DNA from: Fructobacillus papyrifericola
GTDB taxonomy: Bacteria; Bacillota; Bacilli; Lactobacillales; Lactobacillaceae
Direction: 5' to 3'
NCBI RefSeq assembly: GCF_018437235.1
Contig: NZ_JAAMFJ010000001.1
Span: 434,001 to 498,000, forward strand
DNA length: 64,000 nucleotides
The notes under the pieces were generated by a model. That model was not told the DNA's origin and searched no databases. It saw only the letters and a program-made list of their open reading frames with translations. Below are positions 25,064 through 33,804 of the stretch, piece after piece; the stretch's first letter is position 1; every line of letters begins with the position of its first letter. The translations under genes and the position numbers were made by a program.

Positions 25064-26749
25064 ATGACAGAAAATCAAATTAAGTGGTGGCAAAAAGCCG
25101 TCGTTTACCAGATCTACCCCCGTTCCTTCCAGGACGCCAACCATGACGGTATCGGTGACCTAAAGGGAATCGAAAGTCGGTTGGACTATGTCAAAAAGCT
25201 TGGCGCCGACGTGATTTGGTTAAATCCTGTTTATGCCTCACCAAACGAAGACAACGGTTACGACATTTCCGACTACGAGGCCATCAATCCGGAATTTGGA
25301 ACGATGGAAGACTTTGAGTCGCTATTGTCAGAGGCCCATGCCCGCGGCATTAAGATTGTTATGGACTTGGTGGTCAACCACTCTTCTTCCAAGCACCAGT
25401 GGTTTATCGAATCAAAGAGCTCGAAGGATAACGACAAGCGTGACTTTTACATCTGGCGCGATCCAGTTGATGGCCACGAACCCAACAACTGGGGTTCCTT
25501 CTTCTCTGGTCCGGCCTGGAAATTCGATGAAGCAACTGGTCAATACTACCTCCACCTCTTTGCCGAGGGTCAACCCGATTTGAATTGGGCCAACCCCGAA
25601 GTTCGCCAATCGGTCTTTGACATGATGAACCGCTGGGTCGATAAGGGAATCGACGGCTTCCGAATGGACGTCATCTCCCTTCTTTCAAAGCCGGACGGCC
25701 TCCCCGATGGACCAGTGCCAACCGATGCCCACTACGCTAGTTCCAACGACATGGTCGCTAACGGGCCTAAGATTCACGATTACCTGCAAGAGATGCGTGA
25801 AAAAGTCCTCAACAATGCCGACTTGATGACCGTTGGGGAAGCCTCCAACGTCGACATTAAAAACGCTAAGCGCTATGCGGCAAAGGACGGTTCCGAGCTC
25901 AACATGGTCTTCCAATTCGAGCACATGGAATTGGATGAGAATGCCGATCCTGCTCTTGGCAAGTGGGATAACACGCCATTGCCATTAACTAAGTTGAAGG
26001 AAAACCTAAGCAAGTGGCAAAACGAACTGGCTGGTGTCGCCTGGAACTCTCTTTACTGGGAAAACCACGATCAGCCAAGAGCCGTTTCCCGCTTTGGTTC
26101 CGACGCCCCCGAATTCCGGGTCAAGTCCGCTAAAATGTTAGCAACCATGCTCCACTTCATGCAGGGAACCCCCTACATTTATCAGGGAGAAGAAATCGGG
26201 ATGACCAACGCTTACAATCTTGGCTGGGACGACTTTAACGACATTGAAATTAAGAACGCCCGCAAGTACTTGGTTGAACGCGACCAGTTAATTGATGCAG
26301 ACACCCTCTTGGATTACGTCCACTACAAGGGACGTGACAATGCTCGAACACCGATGCAGTGGACCGATGGCAAAAACGCCGGCTTCACGGATGTTGACCC
26401 TTGGCTGAAGCTAAACGATAACTACAAAGAAATTAACGTTGATGCCGCCTTGGCCGACGAGGATTCCGTCTTCTACCACTACCAGAAACTGATTGCCTTC
26501 CGCCACGACTTGGACATCGTGACGACCGGTCGCTATGAATTGCTCGACCCAGAAGACGAGCAAGTATACGCTTACAAGCGAGTTGGTGACCAAGAAGAGC
26601 TCTTGGTGATTAACTCCTTTGCAAAAGAAACGATTGAACGTGACTTTGCCCTACCAGATGAGGCGGAACTGCTGATTTCAAACTACCAAGACGATGCCGG
26701 TAAAGACCTGAGACCTTATGAATCAAAGGTTTACCGAATTCAAAAATAA
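25064..26749 (+). CDS. Alpha-glucosidase, GH13 subfamily 31 (oligo-1,6-glucosidase type)
   Basis: 561 residues from the ATG at 25064 (GGAGG eight bases upstream). The (beta/alpha)8 barrel has the four GH13 regions: DLVVNH (101-106), GFRMDV with nucleophile Asp202, GEAS with acid/base Glu259, ENHDQPR with Asp336. Val203 directly after the nucleophile is the residue linked to alpha-1,6 specificity (isomaltase type), whereas maltases have Thr. It has no signal peptide, so it is intracellular. It pairs with the sugar permease just upstream; isomaltose or dextran-derived oligosaccharides are a plausible substrate for a lactic acid bacterium of this group. Confidence 0.93.
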   Translation: MTENQIKWWQKAVVYQIYPRSFQDANHDGIGDLKGIESRLDYVKKLGADVIWLNPVYASPNEDNGYDISDYEAINPEFGTMEDFESLLSEAHARGIKIVMDLVVNHSSSKHQWFIESKSSKDNDKRDFYIWRDPVDGHEPNNWGSFFSGPAWKFDEATGQYYLHLFAEGQPDLNWANPEVRQSVFDMMNRWVDKGIDGFRMDVISLLSKPDGLPDGPVPTDAHYASSNDMVANGPKIHDYLQEMREKVLNNADLMTVGEASNVDIKNAKRYAAKDGSELNMVFQFEHMELDENADPALGKWDNTPLPLTKLKENLSKWQNELAGVAWNSLYWENHDQPRAVSRFGSDAPEFRVKSAKMLATMLHFMQGTPYIYQGEEIGMTNAYNLGWDDFNDIEIKNARKYLVERDQLIDADTLLDYVHYKGRDNARTPMQWTDGKNAGFTDVDPWLKLNDNYKEINVDAALADEDSVFYHYQKLIAFRHDLDIVTTGRYELLDPEDEQVYAYKRVGDQEELLVINSFAKETIERDFALPDEAELLISNYQDDAGKDLRPYESKVYRIQK

Positions 26750-26755
26750 GCAAAA

Positions 26756-26791
26756 GAAAAGCGCCCAGCTATTAAGCTGAGCGCTTTTTTA
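26756..26791. terminator. Bidirectional terminator
   Basis: AAAGCGCCCAGCT-ATTA-AGCTGAGCGCTTTTTT between the convergent glucosidase and tautomerase genes. Confidence 0.87.
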
Positions 26792-27184
26792 TTACAAATC
26801 ACCGTTCAGGAAGTGGTTCTTTCCCAAGCCAAATGACCAGTCCTCTGCGTGGTTTGTCGCAAAGGAAATGATGACGTCTTCTGGTCGAACGCCGGCCTTT
26901 GTTGAAAGCGTTTCAACTAGTTGCTTAGTGAAGGCCTTCTTAGCGGGCATTGGCCGTGGCGTTGATAAGATGGTAAAGAACAAAGCCTTGGCCGTTCGTT
27001 CGTAACCCAAGCCAACGTCTTGGAAGTTGAATTCGTAATCCTCATGCTGAGTCACGATTTGGAAACGGTCGCGATCAGGCAATGACAACGTTTCCTTGGC
27101 AACGTCAAATGACAACTGCATCAATTCCTTAATTTCTTCTGGCTTGTACTGGTCCTTGATCAAATCAATTTTCATTAATGGCAT
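26792..27184 (-). CDS. Tautomerase family protein
   Basis: 130 residues, ATG after AAAGGAG. Mature N terminus begins with Pro (MPLMKIDLIKDQ), the catalytic base of the 4-oxalocrotonate tautomerase superfamily. The length and layout (two beta-alpha-beta units, with DRFQIVTQHEDYEF, GVRPEDVIISFATNHAEDWSFG) correspond to the longer Tautomerase_2 type. The substrate is unknown. It stands alone between the glucosidase and the thiamine operon. Confidence 0.87.
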   Translation of the reverse strand: MPLMKIDLIKDQYKPEEIKELMQLSFDVAKETLSLPDRDRFQIVTQHEDYEFNFQDVGLGYERTAKALFFTILSTPRPMPAKKAFTKQLVETLSTKAGVRPEDVIISFATNHAEDWSFGLGKNHFLNGDL

Positions 27185-27265
27185 GGGTCTGCTCCTTTTG
27201 CTTTTCCTAAGTAGCTCTAGGTTATCACAAGAAGGCAGCAGTCAGCATAAAAACTTGATGAACAC

Positions 27266-28051
27266 CTACTTGATTTCCTCAATCTTAGCAAAGTCCTGTA
27301 ATTCCTGATCGCTTAGCTGAGCCAGCTTATCCATCAAGGCTACCTTAAAGGATGCTGGTCCCTGAACACGATCTTCTTGAATGACCAAGTCTGCTGCGAC
27401 CGGTAGAACGGCGGCTACCTGCACCAATTCGTCAATCGTTTGACTGTGGGCCAAGCCAAGGGCAAGAATGCCATCTAAGGCATCCCCCATCCCCACGTTC
27501 TTGGCCAGGTAAGGGTGGCCATTGTCAATTTGAAAAACCCGCTTGCCATCACTAATCGTATCGACGGCACCAGAGATCACAACCCAAGTCTTGCTCAAGG
27601 CGGCATAGCTCTTCGCCGTCGCGATGGCGTCGGCCCTACTGGTCGAATCAATGCCGAGCTTGGCCTTTTCCCCTGACAAGAGCGCGGCAATCTCACTCAA
27701 GTTTCCGCGGACGACTTTGACAGCCACCGAATCCATGATGGCTTCGGCCTGCTCCTTGCGGTGTGTGGAGGCACCAGCCCCAACCGGATCAAAGACGATG
27801 GGTTTGGCCTGTTGATTGGCCACCTTGCCCAGGTGAATCAAACGTTCGTGGCCGGCTTTGGCAACGGTGCCCATGTTCAGTGATAGTGCTGAAGCAAGCG
27901 GCACGAGATTTTCGTCATCCCGGTAGTCTTCGGCTACCAGCGGGGAACCCCCGAGATAGGAAATCACGTCGGCCACCAGTTGCTCGGTGACGTGGTTACC
28001 GTTCATGATGACCATGGCCGGCTTTTCTTGCATATCCTTTAAAATCGTCAT
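27266..28051 (-). CDS. thiM: Hydroxyethylthiazole kinase ThiM
   Basis: 261 residues. Ribokinase-like family; HITNxV-type N-terminal region (MNGNHVTEQLVADVISYLGGSP), GSLFDPVGAG-equivalent IVFDPVGAGASTHRK, RGNLSEIAAL, and the catalytic GMGDALDGILAL. It phosphorylates 4-methyl-5-(2-hydroxyethyl)thiazole for thiamine salvage. Third gene of the operon tenA - thiDE - thiM, nine bases after thiDE, controlled by the TPP riboswitch at 30208-30310. The second position of the active loop reads GMGD, with Asp in place of the Cys seen in B. subtilis. Confidence 0.93.
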   Translation of the reverse strand: MTILKDMQEKPAMVIMNGNHVTEQLVADVISYLGGSPLVAEDYRDDENLVPLASALSLNMGTVAKAGHERLIHLGKVANQQAKPIVFDPVGAGASTHRKEQAEAIMDSVAVKVVRGNLSEIAALLSGEKAKLGIDSTSRADAIATAKSYAALSKTWVVISGAVDTISDGKRVFQIDNGHPYLAKNVGMGDALDGILALGLAHSQTIDELVQVAAVLPVAADLVIQEDRVQGPASFKVALMDKLAQLSDQELQDFAKIEEIK

Positions 28052-28060
28052 TTTCTTCTC

Positions 28061-29518
28061 CTAGAGATTGCTTAGTTTTTGAACTGTTCGATTAAGATTG
28101 TCACTTTTCGTAATGGCCGAAATCACGGCGATACCATCGGCACCGGCTTCATAGACACCGGCTGCATTTTCTTCCGTTAGCCCACCAATGGCGATTACTG
28201 GCAACTGGGCCGCTTCCTTGATTCTCTTCAAGCCAGCAAGGCCAATTGACGGCTTGGCATCCTTCTTGGTCTTTGTGTCAAAGACAGGCCCAACGCCGAT
28301 ATAGGCCAGATCAGCAAGACTCGAACGGCTCTTTTCAAATTCGGCCATGGTTGAAATCGAAAGGCCAATCAGCAGCTGTGGCGCCCGTTCAACAATCGAC
28401 GCCACGCTCGTATCGTCCTGGCCAACATGCACGCCATCGGCACCAGAGGCAATGGCCAAGTCAACGTCATCATCGATAAAGAAGAGCACGTCCTTCTTCT
28501 GACAAATTCTTGAAAGAGTCACAGCAACGGCCAGCCGCTTTTCAAAGTCGACAGACCGCTCACCCTTTTCCCGGTATTGGACCAGGCTTACGCCAGCTTC
28601 GCAGGCAGCCCGGACAAGGTCGAAAAGACGGTTAGCATCATAGTCAACGTTGGCCAAGCCAACGACTAACTGGCAGCGCAATGCCCTTTCCGTCAAATTC
28701 GCAAAGGTCTTCTTTGGATTTGACCACAACCCATGATTCAGTGGTCCATGGCCCTGCCCGATATAAAGCGGCTTTGAAACAATGGCATTCATGTAGTCGT
28801 TTGCTAAAAGAATGGCTCGCTTCAGGCTGATCCCCTTTGCCAGCATAGCCGTAATGGCAGCGGACAGAGTGTCCCCCGTGCCGTGCTTGCGCTTGGTGTC
28901 GACTTTTTTACCGGTTAGAACGAAACTGTCGGACCCGAGCAAGACGTAATTGGTCACTTCATCTCCAGGGAGATGACCGCCCTTAACCATGACGTTTGCC
29001 ACGCCAAAGCGTTGAATCCGCTTGGCCGCTTCAGCCATGTCTGCTTCGTTTTGAATTTTCATGCCCGAAAGCAGTTCGGCTTCGGGAATGTTTGGCGTAA
29101 CGAGAAAGGCCTTTGGCAGCAATGATTCCTTCATCGCTTGCACACCGGCTTCATCCAGCAAGGCTGCCCCACCCTTTGCCACCATTACAGGGTCGACCAC
29201 CAGCTGCTTGATTTGATAGCGGGAAACGTTTTGGGCGACCTTGGCCACCCGCTTTGCATCAAAGAGTGCTCCCGTCTTAGCCGCCTGAATGTCAAAGTCG
29301 GCCATCAAGGAGTCGAATTGAGCATCGATGACGGCTTCATCCGTGGGATAAGCCCCTTGGACCCCCAGGGTGTTTTGTGCAGTCAAGCCGACCACCACGT
29401 TAGTTGAAAAGACCTGGAAGTGCTGCATGGTTTTGATATCGGCCTGCATGCCTGCGCCACCACCGGAATCAGAGCCGGCAATCGTCAAGGCTGTTGGATA
29501 CTGTTTGGCCGCCCTCAT
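28061..29518 (-). CDS. thiDE: Bifunctional HMP(-P) kinase / thiamine-phosphate synthase (ThiD-ThiE fusion)
   Basis: 485 residues: residues 1-265 are ThiD ([36 protein letters not shown]-site [12 protein letters not shown]), 280-485 are ThiE ([47 protein letters not shown]). The fused enzyme phosphorylates hydroxymethylpyrimidine twice and joins it to thiazole phosphate. At residue 216 the loop reads GTGD where many ThiD have GTGC; Asp is the general base in the wider ribokinase family. The ATG overlaps the tenA stop by 4 bases. No thiC, thiG or other de novo genes are nearby, so the operon serves salvage. Confidence 0.94.
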   Translation of the reverse strand: MRAAKQYPTALTIAGSDSGGGAGMQADIKTMQHFQVFSTNVVVGLTAQNTLGVQGAYPTDEAVIDAQFDSLMADFDIQAAKTGALFDAKRVAKVAQNVSRYQIKQLVVDPVMVAKGGAALLDEAGVQAMKESLLPKAFLVTPNIPEAELLSGMKIQNEADMAEAAKRIQRFGVANVMVKGGHLPGDEVTNYVLLGSDSFVLTGKKVDTKRKHGTGDTLSAAITAMLAKGISLKRAILLANDYMNAIVSKPLYIGQGHGPLNHGLWSNPKKTFANLTERALRCQLVVGLANVDYDANRLFDLVRAACEAGVSLVQYREKGERSVDFEKRLAVAVTLSRICQKKDVLFFIDDDVDLAIASGADGVHVGQDDTSVASIVERAPQLLIGLSISTMAEFEKSRSSLADLAYIGVGPVFDTKTKKDAKPSIGLAGLKRIKEAAQLPVIAIGGLTEENAAGVYEAGADGIAVISAITKSDNLNRTVQKLSNL

Positions 29519-30162
29519 GCCCGGTCCTCCACGGCTTGGGCGAAGAAATCACTTTCGAACTGCACGGCTTGGTAGAAGGCGGTCAAGCCACGACTTTGCA
29601 GGTCGGCATCGACTTTTTCAGCCTGCTCTTCCAAGACCTTCATGAAATCAACCGTCAACTGCCCGTCCGTGCCCTTATAAAAGTCAAACCAGGGGTAATA
29701 AGGGTTGTCTTCCGTAATCTGACCACTCTCAATCATCTTCTCGTTCAAGTAGCCATAGACATATGGGCAGGCCGCTAAGGAGCAGAGGAAGATAAAGTCA
29801 CCCTCCTGCTGGCTGTTTTGAATGTGCTTCAAATAGCCAATCGTTGCGGGGAGCCATTCTTTTGTAATGGTCTTTTTGGCAGCCGGATCCTTCTGATCGG
29901 CCAGCTTCTGGAGCATCAAGTGTGGTTCGGTTTCCTGGTCGCCCTCAAACTGGCGCAGGCTTTCGGAATTGATGTCAAAGTTGTCCAAGCCCTTTGAAAA
30001 GAGAGGCAAGTAGACATCGAGATAAATATTGTCCTGGTAAATATAGGTGTAGAGCGCTCGGGCATCGACCCGGCCAGCCTCACAATCCTTGATGAAGGGA
30101 TTTTCCAAAAAGGTTGGCAAGGCATCTTGCATAATTTTCTTAAACTGTTCAATAAAGGTCAT
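29515..30162 (-). CDS. tenA: Aminopyrimidine aminohydrolase / thiaminase II TenA
   Basis: 215 residues. The TenA active-site residues are in place: Asp44 (YIYQDNIYL), nucleophile Cys132 ([10 protein letters not shown]), Glu203 (FESDFF). It deaminates aminopyrimidine degradation products to HMP for salvage. First gene of the TPP-riboswitch-controlled operon; its TGA overlaps the ATG of thiDE. Confidence 0.95.
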   Translation of the reverse strand: MTFIEQFKKIMQDALPTFLENPFIKDCEAGRVDARALYTYIYQDNIYLDVYLPLFSKGLDNFDINSESLRQFEGDQETEPHLMLQKLADQKDPAAKKTITKEWLPATIGYLKHIQNSQQEGDFIFLCSLAACPYVYGYLNEKMIESGQITEDNPYYPWFDFYKGTDGQLTVDFMKVLEEQAEKVDADLQSRGLTAFYQAVQFESDFFAQAVEDRA

Positions 30163-30183
30163 GTCGTCCTCTTTCTAAAATAA

Positions 30184-30210
30184 AAAACGTTCTAGTAAAA
30201 ACCAGAACGT
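30184..30210 (-). terminator. Expression-platform terminator before tenA
   Basis: On the minus strand, ACGTTCT-10-base loop-AGAACGT is followed by TTTTTT. Its first arm overlaps ACGTCGGG (30208-30215), which can pair with CCCGACGT (30246-30253) in the aptamer, the basis for a switch. Confidence 0.85.
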
Positions 30211-30310
30211 CGGGTGCAGGCAGCAGACAGCAAGCCTACAACTCTCCCGACGTCCGCATTAACGGCTTCCGGTTCAATGGGTCTAATCTCAGCACGAAGC
30301 ACCCCAGGTT
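30208..30310 (-). ncRNA. TPP riboswitch (THI element) of tenA-thiDE-thiM
   Basis: Conserved blocks on the minus strand: GGGGTGCT, GTGCTGAGATTA, ACCCATTGAACCGGAAG and GTTAATGCGG. It controls the salvage operon in cis. Confidence 0.94.
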
Positions 30311-30366
30311 GTTGATTCAGTTGTAATCGTTCATTTCGCGGCCTGACTTTCCTCTTAAAGCCGACT

Positions 30367-31035
30367 CTAATAGGGCAAAAGTCGCAAAAGCACCATGGAG
30401 AAAAGGACTACCAAGGCCAGCCAGCAAAAGCCGACTTTCTTAAAGGGATAGGTCCGGTAGGCCGTTCGCTTCGCCCCTTCCTGAAAACCATGGGCGGTCA
30501 TCGCCATAGCCAGTGATTCCGACCACTGGATGGCTTGAATCAAGGCCTTGAAGTAAATCGTTGGCTGATACCAGTGCAGGCTTTCGCCCCGCATCTGGCT
30601 GGCCGCCTGAATGTTTTGAATGGCCTGCTTAAAGCGGGGCATAAAGTTCAGGGCCGCAATCAAGCCGTAAATGAAGGTGTTGGAAAGGTGCAGGTTCTGC
30701 TGCAGCGATTGGAGCAAAACCGACTCCCGGGTCCCGTTAACCAACCAGGCCCCAACAAAAATCAAGACAAGGACACGGGAGCCCATCACTAGACCGGTGT
30801 GGAGCCGTGCTGCTTGATCTCCCTGGGCGTATAAGTAAAAGGACCAAAAGGAACCAATGCTTGGAATGATGGAAACACACCAGTAGGTCAAATAACGTTT
30901 CCAATCGATCCTTTGAAGAAGAACCAAGGCATTGAAGACGAGCAATAAGAGCCCGTTAAAGCCAAGGGAATTCGTCAACACGATTTCTAAGGAGAGCAAG
31001 AGCGCTAGAAAGAGTCGTTGGCTAGCATTCATCAT
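30367..31035 (-). CDS. ykoC: ECF transporter transmembrane component (YkoC-like EcfT)
   Basis: 222 residues with five or six membrane segments and the two Ala-Arg-Gly-like coupling motifs of EcfT (QAASQMRGES near 150, and AMTAHGFQEGAKR near 185). It connects the S component YkoE to the ATPase YkoD. Last gene of the operon ykoE - ykoD - ykoC; the ATG overlaps the ykoD stop by 4 bases. B. subtilis YkoEDC imports hydroxymethylpyrimidine and is TPP-regulated, as here. Confidence 0.9.
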   Translation of the reverse strand: MMNASQRLFLALLLSLEIVLTNSLGFNGLLLLVFNALVLLQRIDWKRYLTYWCVSIIPSIGSFWSFYLYAQGDQAARLHTGLVMGSRVLVLIFVGAWLVNGTRESVLLQSLQQNLHLSNTFIYGLIAALNFMPRFKQAIQNIQAASQMRGESLHWYQPTIYFKALIQAIQWSESLAMAMTAHGFQEGAKRTAYRTYPFKKVGFCWLALVVLFSMVLLRLLPY

Positions 31036-32426
31036 TGGACCACCTCCCCTTGATCGACAAGCTGCCCGTCAATCAGCTGCAAGTGCCGGTTCACCAGTGG
31101 CAGCAGCTGCTCAATTTGATGCGAAACAACGAGTATGGTCAGCTGCAGTTCCTTGGTCATTTTTTGCAAAAGAGCCAAGAGCACCTGGGTGGACTTTTGG
31201 TCCAAGCCCGCAAGGGGCTCGTCTAAAAGCAGTACCGGACTGGCCATCACCATCATTAAAAGTAGTTGTAGCTTCTTCTGTTGGCCACCGGATAGGGTAT
31301 AGACCGAGCGCTTCTCCAAACCAGTTAGGCCAAGCAAGGACAGGGCCTCAGCCAGCCGTTCTTTCTGCCAATAGCTCTTCTGATAGGTCCGATTCAGCAC
31401 TTGCTGCAATTCTTCTTCGACCGTGATGTTTAAAAACTGGTCAAGGGAACTCTGGAGGGCCATCGTCACCTGTCGGTAGTAATCGCGCTTCTTCCACTTG
31501 TGAAAGTCCTGGTCTAAATAGCTCATGTCCCCTTCTGCTTTTTGCAATCGTGCCAAGCATTTCAGAAAGGACGACTTGCCAGAGCCGTTCGGCCCGGTAA
31601 TCAAGGTAAAGTCGCCGGCCTTCAACTCCAACTTTTCCTGTTCCAACAAAAGTCGTTGATCATTTTCGATGCGCAGATGCGTTAGATCAAAGAGCGTTTT
31701 GCCGGCACCTGCCTTATGAAACGGATAGGCCTGCGTCCTTTTTTCACGGGGCCAGTCTGCTGAATCTTTTTGAACAAAACGCTCATTTTCGTATTGAAAG
31801 AAGCGGTTCATTTTGTCCAGGTAACCACTGGCATCGTGGTCCGAAACCAAAATGGCGTAGCCATCACGGGAAAGGTCAAACAAGAGCTGCTGCATGTCCT
31901 TTCGGGACTGCTCATCGACCGCCGCAAAGGGTTCGTCTAAGAGCAAATATTTGGCCCCAGTTAGTAAGACTTCAGCCAAGGCCACCTTCTGCATTTCCCC
32001 GCCGGAAAGTTCCGCAAGGACGCGCTGACGAAACTCGGTCATGCCTACTCGCTTTAAGGCCCAATCAATTCTTTCCGCCATTTGATTGGCCGGCATGCCA
32101 AGGTTTTCCATGGTAAAGATAAATTCCTCTTCGACCGTTGGCATGGCAAACTGTTCGCGTGGGTTCTGAAAGAGCAAGCCAACGCTTTTGGCCCGCAGAT
32201 TAGCCTTCTGCTTGGACAAGTTCTGCCCGGCAACTTGGACAGAGCCAGACAGCTTGCCCCCGTATTGCGGATAAAGCCCGGCCAAGGCCTTTAAGAGCGA
32301 GGATTTGCCACAGCCGGAAGGTCCCATGAGCAGCGTAAAGTCGCCAGGTGACAGGACCATGGAGAAGTCCCTAAAAAGTGCTTCGTCGTGGTAGGCAAAG
32401 GACAGGTTCTTGACTTCAAGAGTCAT
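31032..32426 (-). CDS. ykoD: ECF transporter double ATPase (YkoD-like)
   Basis: 464 residues with two complete ABC domains. Domain 1: GPSGCGKSS (36-44), LSGGEMQK, YLLLDEPFAAVD. Domain 2: GPNGSGKSS (about 277), TLSGGQQKK, LLLDEPLAGLD. It powers the thiamine-precursor importer. Twelve bases after ykoE and 4-base overlap with ykoC. Confidence 0.94.
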   Translation of the reverse strand: MTLEVKNLSFAYHDEALFRDFSMVLSPGDFTLLMGPSGCGKSSLLKALAGLYPQYGGKLSGSVQVAGQNLSKQKANLRAKSVGLLFQNPREQFAMPTVEEEFIFTMENLGMPANQMAERIDWALKRVGMTEFRQRVLAELSGGEMQKVALAEVLLTGAKYLLLDEPFAAVDEQSRKDMQQLLFDLSRDGYAILVSDHDASGYLDKMNRFFQYENERFVQKDSADWPREKRTQAYPFHKAGAGKTLFDLTHLRIENDQRLLLEQEKLELKAGDFTLITGPNGSGKSSFLKCLARLQKAEGDMSYLDQDFHKWKKRDYYRQVTMALQSSLDQFLNITVEEELQQVLNRTYQKSYWQKERLAEALSLLGLTGLEKRSVYTLSGGQQKKLQLLLMMVMASPVLLLDEPLAGLDQKSTQVLLALLQKMTKELQLTILVVSHQIEQLLPLVNRHLQLIDGQLVDQGEVVQ

Positions 32427-32438
32427 AGTTACCCCCCC

Positions 32439-33005
32439 CTAGTCTTTTTCGGTTCCTAAGAACTTCGAACGATCCAAGAGCTTTTCAATCCAGCTAACCA
32501 AGAGGCCGGCAAAGAAGAAAATCGAGCAGTAACGGGCAATGAAGAGCAAGACCAACATGCCAAAGTGGTAGTTGCCGTAGCCCGAGTGGATGAACTGCCA
32601 AGCAAAAGTCACAACCGTTCCTGTCAAAGTCGACAGCCAAAGGCCAAGCTTCCAGTTCTTATAACCCGTCAAGGTAAAGCCAATTTCGGACCCGGCACCT
32701 TGAATCAAACCAGAGAGCAGCGTTGCCACGCCCCAGTAGCCACCGAGAAACATTTCACCGGCGGCCCCAATCATCTCGGCCAGAAGTGCCGTCCCAGGCT
32801 TTTTCAAAACATAGGCAGCCAAGGGACCGGCCATCATCCAAACGCCGATGGTTAGTTCACCAGCAAAGGCTTGAAGGCCGATCGCGGTCAGGCCACCCGA
32901 AATAATCTGATACAGCGGGTCCATCAAAAAGTAAATGACTGAGAAAATAATCCCAATCAAGGCCAGTAAGATGGCGTCCCGTAATTTCCATTGTGTATTC
33001 TTCAT
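32439..33005 (-). CDS. ykoE: ECF transporter S component YkoE
   Basis: 188 residues from the ATG at 33005 (GGAGG upstream); a longer in-frame reading into the riboswitch was rejected. The YkoE family signature is present: LALIGIIFSVIYFLMDPLYQII, GVWMMAGPLAAYVLKKPGTALLAEMIGA, GGYWGVATLLSGLIQGAGSEIGF. It is the substrate-binding subunit for hydroxymethylpyrimidine or another thiamine precursor. First gene of a TPP-riboswitch operon. Confidence 0.93.
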   Translation of the reverse strand: MKNTQWKLRDAILLALIGIIFSVIYFLMDPLYQIISGGLTAIGLQAFAGELTIGVWMMAGPLAAYVLKKPGTALLAEMIGAAGEMFLGGYWGVATLLSGLIQGAGSEIGFTLTGYKNWKLGLWLSTLTGTVVTFAWQFIHSGYGNYHFGMLVLLFIARYCSIFFFAGLLVSWIEKLLDRSKFLGTEKD

Positions 33006-33053
33006 GCTTTCCTCCTTTTTTATCAGGGGGACCATTGACAGCACAGAGCCAAT

Positions 33054-33093
33054 AAAAAAATCACTCGTCTGGACGGAATCCAGCACGAGTGAT
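33054..33093 (-). terminator. Expression-platform terminator before ykoE
   Basis: ATCACTCGT/ACGAGTGAT (33060-33068, 33085-33093) extended by CTGG/CCAG, followed on the minus strand by seven T bases. Confidence 0.87.
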
Positions 33094-33109
33094 CACGAAA
33101 AAGCTTGTG

Positions 33110-33180
33110 CGAACTCCCTACGCTGGTATTAACCAACAGGTTCAATGGGTCTTATCTCAACCAAAAAGGTACCCCAGTTC
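33110..33180 (-). ncRNA. TPP riboswitch (THI element) of ykoEDC
   Basis: Conserved blocks CTGGGGTACC, GGTTGAGATAAGACCCATTGAACCTGTT (read with the usual gaps) and GGTTAATACCAGCGTAGGGA. Together with 22366 and 30208, it is the third THI element in 11 kb. Confidence 0.94.
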
Positions 33181-33265
33181 TTGTATGCAATTAAATACAG
33201 CAATAATATACCAAGGCCCCAGTCAGCTTTCAAGTTTTATTTCATAAAAGTTTGAAAAGTCGCCC

Positions 33266-33307
33266 TTGCACTTCCCGGAAAAATCACCTATATTGTAAGT
33301 ATACTTA
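33266..33307 (+). promoter_or_regulatory. marR promoter with palindromic operator
   Basis: TTGCAC (33266-33271), 17-base spacer, TATATT (33289-33294). The perfect 12-base palindrome TAAGTATACTTA (33296-33307) lies at the transcription start, well placed for autorepression. Confidence 0.7.
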
Positions 33308-33328
33308 TTTGATGAAAAGGAATTTAAA

Positions 33329-33766
33329 ATGACTTCATCCGAATCCATTCAGGCCTTTCAAAATTCAACCTCCCAGGCCTTCTTTGCCCTCTACACCGAC
33401 TGGTACCGGCAAATGAAGAGTCAATTGCGCCGTTTACAGCTCACCCATCCACAGGTGCAGGTCTTGGCCGCCCTGCAGGACCTGGCTTTAACAGAAGAGG
33501 AAGTTACCCAGGTAATGGTCGCCAACAAAGCCAACATTGATCCCATGACGGCTTCGGCCATCATCACCAAATTGGCTCGCGAAGACTTTATCGACCGCTT
33601 CCCAGGCAAGAAGAAGCAGCGGACCAAGGCCCTACGCATCAATGAAAATGGTCAAAAGCAGCTGGACCAGGCCTTAGCCGTTTTAGCTGACTTTGAAAAA
33701 GAATACTGGAAAGATCAAAATCCCAACCGAAAAGAATTGATTCAAACGGTTAAAAACCGCCTATAA
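33329..33766 (+). CDS. MarR family transcriptional regulator
   Basis: 145 residues with the MarR winged helix: LRRLQLTHPQVQVLAAL, the recognition helix region NIDPMTASAIITKLAREDFIDR, and the wing GKKKQRTKALRINENGQKQL. It acts as a dimer that usually loses DNA binding on contact with a small ligand. It is divergent from the thiamine importer but lies in its own unit with a palindrome at the start of transcription. No target gene other than itself is obvious; the MFS-type gene downstream is convergent. Confidence 0.9.
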   Translation: MTSSESIQAFQNSTSQAFFALYTDWYRQMKSQLRRLQLTHPQVQVLAALQDLALTEEEVTQVMVANKANIDPMTASAIITKLAREDFIDRFPGKKKQRTKALRINENGQKQLDQALAVLADFEKEYWKDQNPNRKELIQTVKNRL

Positions 33767-33797
33767 AAAGCGCCTAGCCTTTCGCTAAGCGCTTTTT
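33764..33797. terminator. Bidirectional terminator
   Basis: AAAGCGCCTAGC-CTTTC-GCTAAGCGCTTT between convergent genes. Confidence 0.87.
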
Positions 33798-33804
33798 GTT
33801 TGCT

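Noticed and set aside
26901-26917. Near-perfect cre palindrome GTTGAAAGCGTTTCAAC
   Set aside because: It lies inside the tautomerase coding region, about 270 bases from that gene's start and downstream of the glucosidase gene, where CcpA control is unlikely. Probably chance, though a roadblock role cannot be excluded.
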